In this document: positions 61,175 to 64,000 of the stretch, one piece after another | Layout of the letters: each line of letters opens with the position of its first letter | Position numbering within the stretch: position 1 is the stretch's first letter | Source of the DNA: Citrobacter braakii | Lineage (GTDB): Bacteria > Pseudomonadota > Gammaproteobacteria > Enterobacterales > Enterobacteriaceae | Direction of reading: 5' to 3' | Assembly (NCBI RefSeq): GCF_002075345.1 | Contig: NZ_NAEW01000009.1 | Coordinates: 1 to 64,000, forward strand | DNA: 64,000 nucleotides | Notes under the pieces: model-generated | The model's database searches: none | Seen by the model: the letters and a program-made list of their open reading frames with translations, nothing else | Told to the model about the DNA's origin: nothing | Position numbers and translations under genes: made by a program

Positions 61175-63907
61175 ATGGGGAAAAAGAAAAAGGTCACAGT
61201 CGGCTATAAATACTCCTGGGATATTCAGTCCGGTCTGGGGCGTGGTCCCGTGGATGAAATAGTCGCCATTACCGCTGATGATAAATATGTTTTTGCCGGA
61301 ACGTTGCGTGAGGTAACCGCCAATAAAGCTATCTATATTAATCAGGAGGGCTTATTTGGCGGAACAGATGTGGGGGGCGAAGGCGGTATCCGGGGAACAC
61401 TGGAATTCTGTATGGGCGAAAGTGACCAGGTTCCTTCTGACAGGCTTAAAGGATTACTGAAAGGCGTGGTGCCGGGATTTCGTGGTGTGGTCACCACTTT
61501 TTTCTCCGGGATGATAAGCGCCTACAGCGCCAGCCCGAAACCGTGGAAATACCGTGTCCGTCGAGTACTGAAAGGCTGGGACAACAATAACGCGTGGTAT
61601 CCGGAAAAAGCGTTGATTGTCCTGCGCAACGATAACGCAAATGTGAACTGCGGCGGTGCGGTAAACAACTCGGATATGATAATACCGCCGGGACCGGGAG
61701 GCCCCATTTTTAACCCACCGGTGGGTAATCCTGACGGACGCAATGATAATCTGCACACCATTCATGCCATGAATCCCGCGCATATATTAATAGAGTGTGC
61801 GACTAATCGTGACTGGGGGCGGGGGTTGTCCTTTGAAGATATTGATACCGACGCTTATAAACGTATGGCAGATAAACTTTATGATGAAAAGTTTGGTCTG
61901 TGTTTTCGTTATAACCGTCAGGACAGTCTGGATACCTTTATTCAGCAGATTCTTGATCATATTGGCGGAGTTCAGTATGGCGATTTAACCACCGGGAAAT
62001 TAACCGCGAAATTAATTCGCGATGATTATGATCCGGAAAAATTACCATTATTTACTTATGACAATGGCATATTACGTGTTCAGGATGATGACAGCAGTAG
62101 CGCCGATAAAATGGTCAATGAGGTTGTTGTTACCTGGCATGACCCTGTGACAAATAAAGATGATACGGTGCGGGCTAAAAATCTGGCATCCATCCAGTCT
62201 GTGGGACTCATCAGCCAGTCAGTGGATTATAAAGCGATACCCACGCACGAACTGGCGTCCAGGGTTGCCCAGCGTGAACTGGAATCTGGCGTAAGTGGTC
62301 TCACGCGTCTGGTTATTTTTATGGATCGCCGCGCCGGTATTCTGGCTCCGGCAGACTGTTTTCGTATTTCTGTGCCGGACCGGGGTATCAAAAATATGAT
62401 CCTGCGGGTGGGGGGTATGCGTGAGCAGGATGACGGCAGTCTGAAGGTTACCGCGCTGCAGGATGTTTTTGGTCTGCCTTCTCAGTCCTACAGCAGTGGT
62501 CAGCAGGACAGCCAGTGGATACCGCCTGACAATACGGCACATCCTGTCACGCTGCTGAAAGTAACGGAAATCCCCTATTATCTGCTGAGTACCGTCTTAA
62601 GCGATCAGGATATTCAGCAACTCCCTGACGATGCCGGATATACAGGCGTCATGGCGTCATCACCGGGGAGTCAGGCAATCAATTACGAACTGCTGACGAG
62701 GTCGGGTAACCAGGATTACAACAGAGCCGGGCTGGGTGACTGGACGCCCCTGACAGTTCTGCAGACTCCGCTGGGGCCGCTGGATACGAGGATTAACGTC
62801 TCTGTTTCAGAACCGTGGCCAGTGGCAGGTGACAGTATCCTGATTGATGAAGAAATCGCGCTCATTCAGTCAGTCAACAATAACGATGGCAGTCTGACGC
62901 TGGGGCGAGGGTGTGCTGATACGATACCCGCCGCTCATGCCGCCGGGGCCGTTGTCTGGTTTATAAGTAAAGAGATTGTTGTTGATCCCCAGGAATATCT
63001 GGCAGGCGAAGTTGTCAGCGTTAAATTACTGACCCGCACCTCGGCCAGTGTCCTGGCTGTAGCGGATGCCCCTGAAAACCGTATTACACTGTCCCACAGG
63101 CCGGAGCGTCCATATCCTCCGGGTAACCTGCGCATCAATAATCAGCCGGTTCAGACGGTCACGGGTACCGGGAGGATCACTTTCACCTGGTCGCATCGCG
63201 ATCGGGTTCTGCAGGGCAGCAGTCTGTTACCTACCCAGGGCGGCAATGTCGGGCCGGAGGCAGGTACCCGTTACCGGGTCAGACTATGTAAAGGTAATAC
63301 CACTCTCCGGGAGGAAATGACTGAAGGTACTTCGTGGTGCTATCCGCCGCAGTCCATGACGGCTGATGAGGCCGCCCATCTGCCCCGCTGGGAAGCCATT
63401 GACCGTTTCACGCTTTGCAGTCTGCGTGATGCTCTGGAAAGCTGGCAGGGATACAGTCTGTCGGTCAGCGTCTCATCGGGGTCGATTTTTGATGATGTGA
63501 CGCCGCCAGAACCACCCACACCGCCCGTTGACCCGGATAAGCCCGTCGACCCGGACATACCCGTTGACCCGGATAAACCTGTTGATCCAGATAAACCCGT
63601 TGACCCGGACAAACCTGTTGATCCAGATAAACCTGTTGACCCGGATAAACCTGTTGACCCGGATAAGCCAGACGACCGCCCGGATACACCGGAAAACCGC
63701 ATCAATGTTCGCGCGGTATATGGCAACACCCTGATTAAGGCAGGTATGGCGATACCCGCTAAAGCGCTCTCTGGCGATATCGTTAGTGGCGGTAATACGC
63801 TCAGTATCCCGGTAAAAGCTGTTTGCGGTACGACGCTGGACAGTGGCGCGGATTTACAAAAGCCCGTGAAAAGTGTTTACGGTTATTTATTAGTGACGGA
63901 GGTCTGA
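61175..63907 (+). CDS. Tail-tip attachment protein (TipJ-like)
   Basis: 910 residues. Starts MGKKKKVTVGYKYSWDIQSG; the TipJ-like core includes AHILIECATNRDWGRGLSFE, SLDTFIQQILDHIGGVQYGD and VNEVVVTWHDPVTNKDDTVR. A fibronectin-like stretch (PERPYPPGNLRINNQPVQTV) is followed by eight PVDPDK repeats and a C-terminal globular domain (INVRAVYGNTLIKAGMAIPA) that repeats a VYGNTL/VCGTTL/VYGYLL motif three times. Forms the receptor-proximal tip; the repeat is a flexible spacer. Confidence 0.88.
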   Translation: MGKKKKVTVGYKYSWDIQSGLGRGPVDEIVAITADDKYVFAGTLREVTANKAIYINQEGLFGGTDVGGEGGIRGTLEFCMGESDQVPSDRLKGLLKGVVPGFRGVVTTFFSGMISAYSASPKPWKYRVRRVLKGWDNNNAWYPEKALIVLRNDNANVNCGGAVNNSDMIIPPGPGGPIFNPPVGNPDGRNDNLHTIHAMNPAHILIECATNRDWGRGLSFEDIDTDAYKRMADKLYDEKFGLCFRYNRQDSLDTFIQQILDHIGGVQYGDLTTGKLTAKLIRDDYDPEKLPLFTYDNGILRVQDDDSSSADKMVNEVVVTWHDPVTNKDDTVRAKNLASIQSVGLISQSVDYKAIPTHELASRVAQRELESGVSGLTRLVIFMDRRAGILAPADCFRISVPDRGIKNMILRVGGMREQDDGSLKVTALQDVFGLPSQSYSSGQQDSQWIPPDNTAHPVTLLKVTEIPYYLLSTVLSDQDIQQLPDDAGYTGVMASSPGSQAINYELLTRSGNQDYNRAGLGDWTPLTVLQTPLGPLDTRINVSVSEPWPVAGDSILIDEEIALIQSVNNNDGSLTLGRGCADTIPAAHAAGAVVWFISKEIVVDPQEYLAGEVVSVKLLTRTSASVLAVADAPENRITLSHRPERPYPPGNLRINNQPVQTVTGTGRITFTWSHRDRVLQGSSLLPTQGGNVGPEAGTRYRVRLCKGNTTLREEMTEGTSWCYPPQSMTADEAAHLPRWEAIDRFTLCSLRDALESWQGYSLSVSVSSGSIFDDVTPPEPPTPPVDPDKPVDPDIPVDPDKPVDPDKPVDPDKPVDPDKPVDPDKPVDPDKPDDRPDTPENRINVRAVYGNTLIKAGMAIPAKALSGDIVSGGNTLSIPVKAVCGTTLDSGADLQKPVKSVYGYLLVTEV
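63524..63667 (+). repeat. 18-bp tandem repeat encoding PVDPDK
   Basis: Eight in-frame 18-bp units encoding PVDPDK (one PVDPDI), with a mosaic of codon variants (GTTGACCCG, GTTGATCCA). It separates the core of the tail-tip protein from its C-terminal domain. In-frame unit length means copy number can change without breaking the gene. Confidence 0.95.
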
Positions 63908-63908
63908 C

Positions 63909-64000
63909 ATGGCAGGCGCAAATCCCCTGGCAGCAATGAAGATTAAAGAGCTGATTAGTTTTAAACAGATTACACCGGGTGAGCTGGGCCAGTATCCGGT
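63909..64000 (+). CDS. Tail protein, 5' fragment
   Basis: At least 30 residues (MAGANPLAAMKIKELISFKQ ...), cut by the window end. Starts one base after the previous stop codon, with GGAGG upstream. By position it should be a tail fibre or receptor-binding gene. Confidence 0.6.
   Translation, partial: MAGANPLAAMKIKELISFKQITPGELGQYP

Larger units (their letters stand above)
25008..64000. mobile_element. Mu-like transposable prophage (left 39 kb; right end outside)
   Basis: Transposase plus AAA+ partner, Gam, GemA/gp16, Mor activator, CI-like repressor and a Mu gp25-gp37 head block identify a transposable phage. Early genes run left and late genes run right from about 36.4-40 kb, as in Pseudomonas B3 and Burkholderia BcepMu. 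The tail genes (tube, frameshifted chaperone, 1036-residue tape measure, BR0599-like and TipJ-like proteins) are of siphovirus type, without the sheath of Mu or BcepMu. All essential modules in the window look intact, so an active prophage is plausible. Tail fibre genes and the right end are not visible. Confidence 0.93.

Noticed and set aside
63524-63667. Short regular repeats considered as a CRISPR array
   Set aside because: Units are contiguous, without spacers, and are in-frame coding repeats. No CRISPR array or cas gene was seen anywhere.
63340-63729. Leftward frame with a collagen-like SGSTGL repeat
   Set aside because: It is the antisense reading of the PVDPDK tandem repeat in the tail-tip gene; no start signals and wrong strand for the operon.

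Overview
The window is enterobacterial chromosome (bases 1 to about 25,005) followed by the left 39 kb of a Mu-like transposable prophage whose right end lies beyond base 64,000. The host gene order minE-minD-minC-ycgL-ycgM-ycgN ... dsbB-nhaB-fadR-ycgB-dadA-dadX-cvrA-ldcA-emtA-ycgR-ymgE is that of the Escherichia/Salmonella/Citrobacter group, and protein lengths and start sites agree with it. Two differences from E. coli K-12 stand out: dmlA/dmlR (D-malate catabolism) sits directly beside minE, and the hlyE-umuDC interval is replaced by a DUF1971 gene behind a near-ideal NsrR operator. A Citrobacter-like genome is my best guess, by inference only.

Host layout. 1-2.3 kb: D-malate dehydrogenase and its LysR regulator. 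2.3-4.2 kb: division-site selection (MinCDE). 4.3-6.3 kb: YcgL, YcgM, YcgN and the DUF1971 cupin. 6.3-9.5 kb: DsbB, NhaB, FadR. 9.6-13.8 kb: YcgB and the alanine catabolic operon dadAX with a CRP site. 13.9-18.6 kb: CvrA, LdcA, EmtA, YcgR (behind a flagellar sigma-28 promoter) and YmgE. 18.6-25.0 kb: a tightly overlapping leftward operon for TonB-dependent uptake (binding protein, FecCD-type permease, ATPase, SAM methyltransferase, ModD-like phosphoribosyltransferase homologue, outer-membrane receptor). The prophage has removed the signal peptide of the first gene, the binding protein, and cut the operon off from its promoter.

Prophage layout. Three imperfect 22-bp repeats mark the left end. 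A leftward early operon runs from a divergent control region at 36.4 kb back to 25.4 kb: Ner/Cro-like regulator, accessory DNA-binding proteins, DDE transposase, a lone transposase-like beta-barrel protein, AAA+ transposition ATPase, DUF2528, Gam nuclease inhibitor, many small proteins, GemA/gp16 and a Mor-type activator. The CI-like repressor is read rightward. Between 37 and 40 kb lie accessory genes: a YecR-like lipoprotein, a Dam-type methylase, a P-loop protein and unknowns. From 40.2 kb rightward are lysis genes (holin, membrane-fused transglycosylase endolysin, Rz with embedded Rz1), the Mu-type head module (gp25-gp37 equivalents), then a long flexible siphovirus-type tail module (tube, frameshifted chaperones, tape measure, tail-tip proteins). 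Leftward early and rightward late transcription resembles the B3/BcepMu group rather than Mu itself.

The most interesting new signals are a perfect palindrome TTAAAG-NN-CTTTAA that recurs upstream of three rightward phage transcription units (candidate late-promoter activator sites), the ModD/methyltransferase/TonB operon of unknown ligand, the candidate accessory genes at both flanks of the early region, and the unusual single-domain protein between the two transposition genes.
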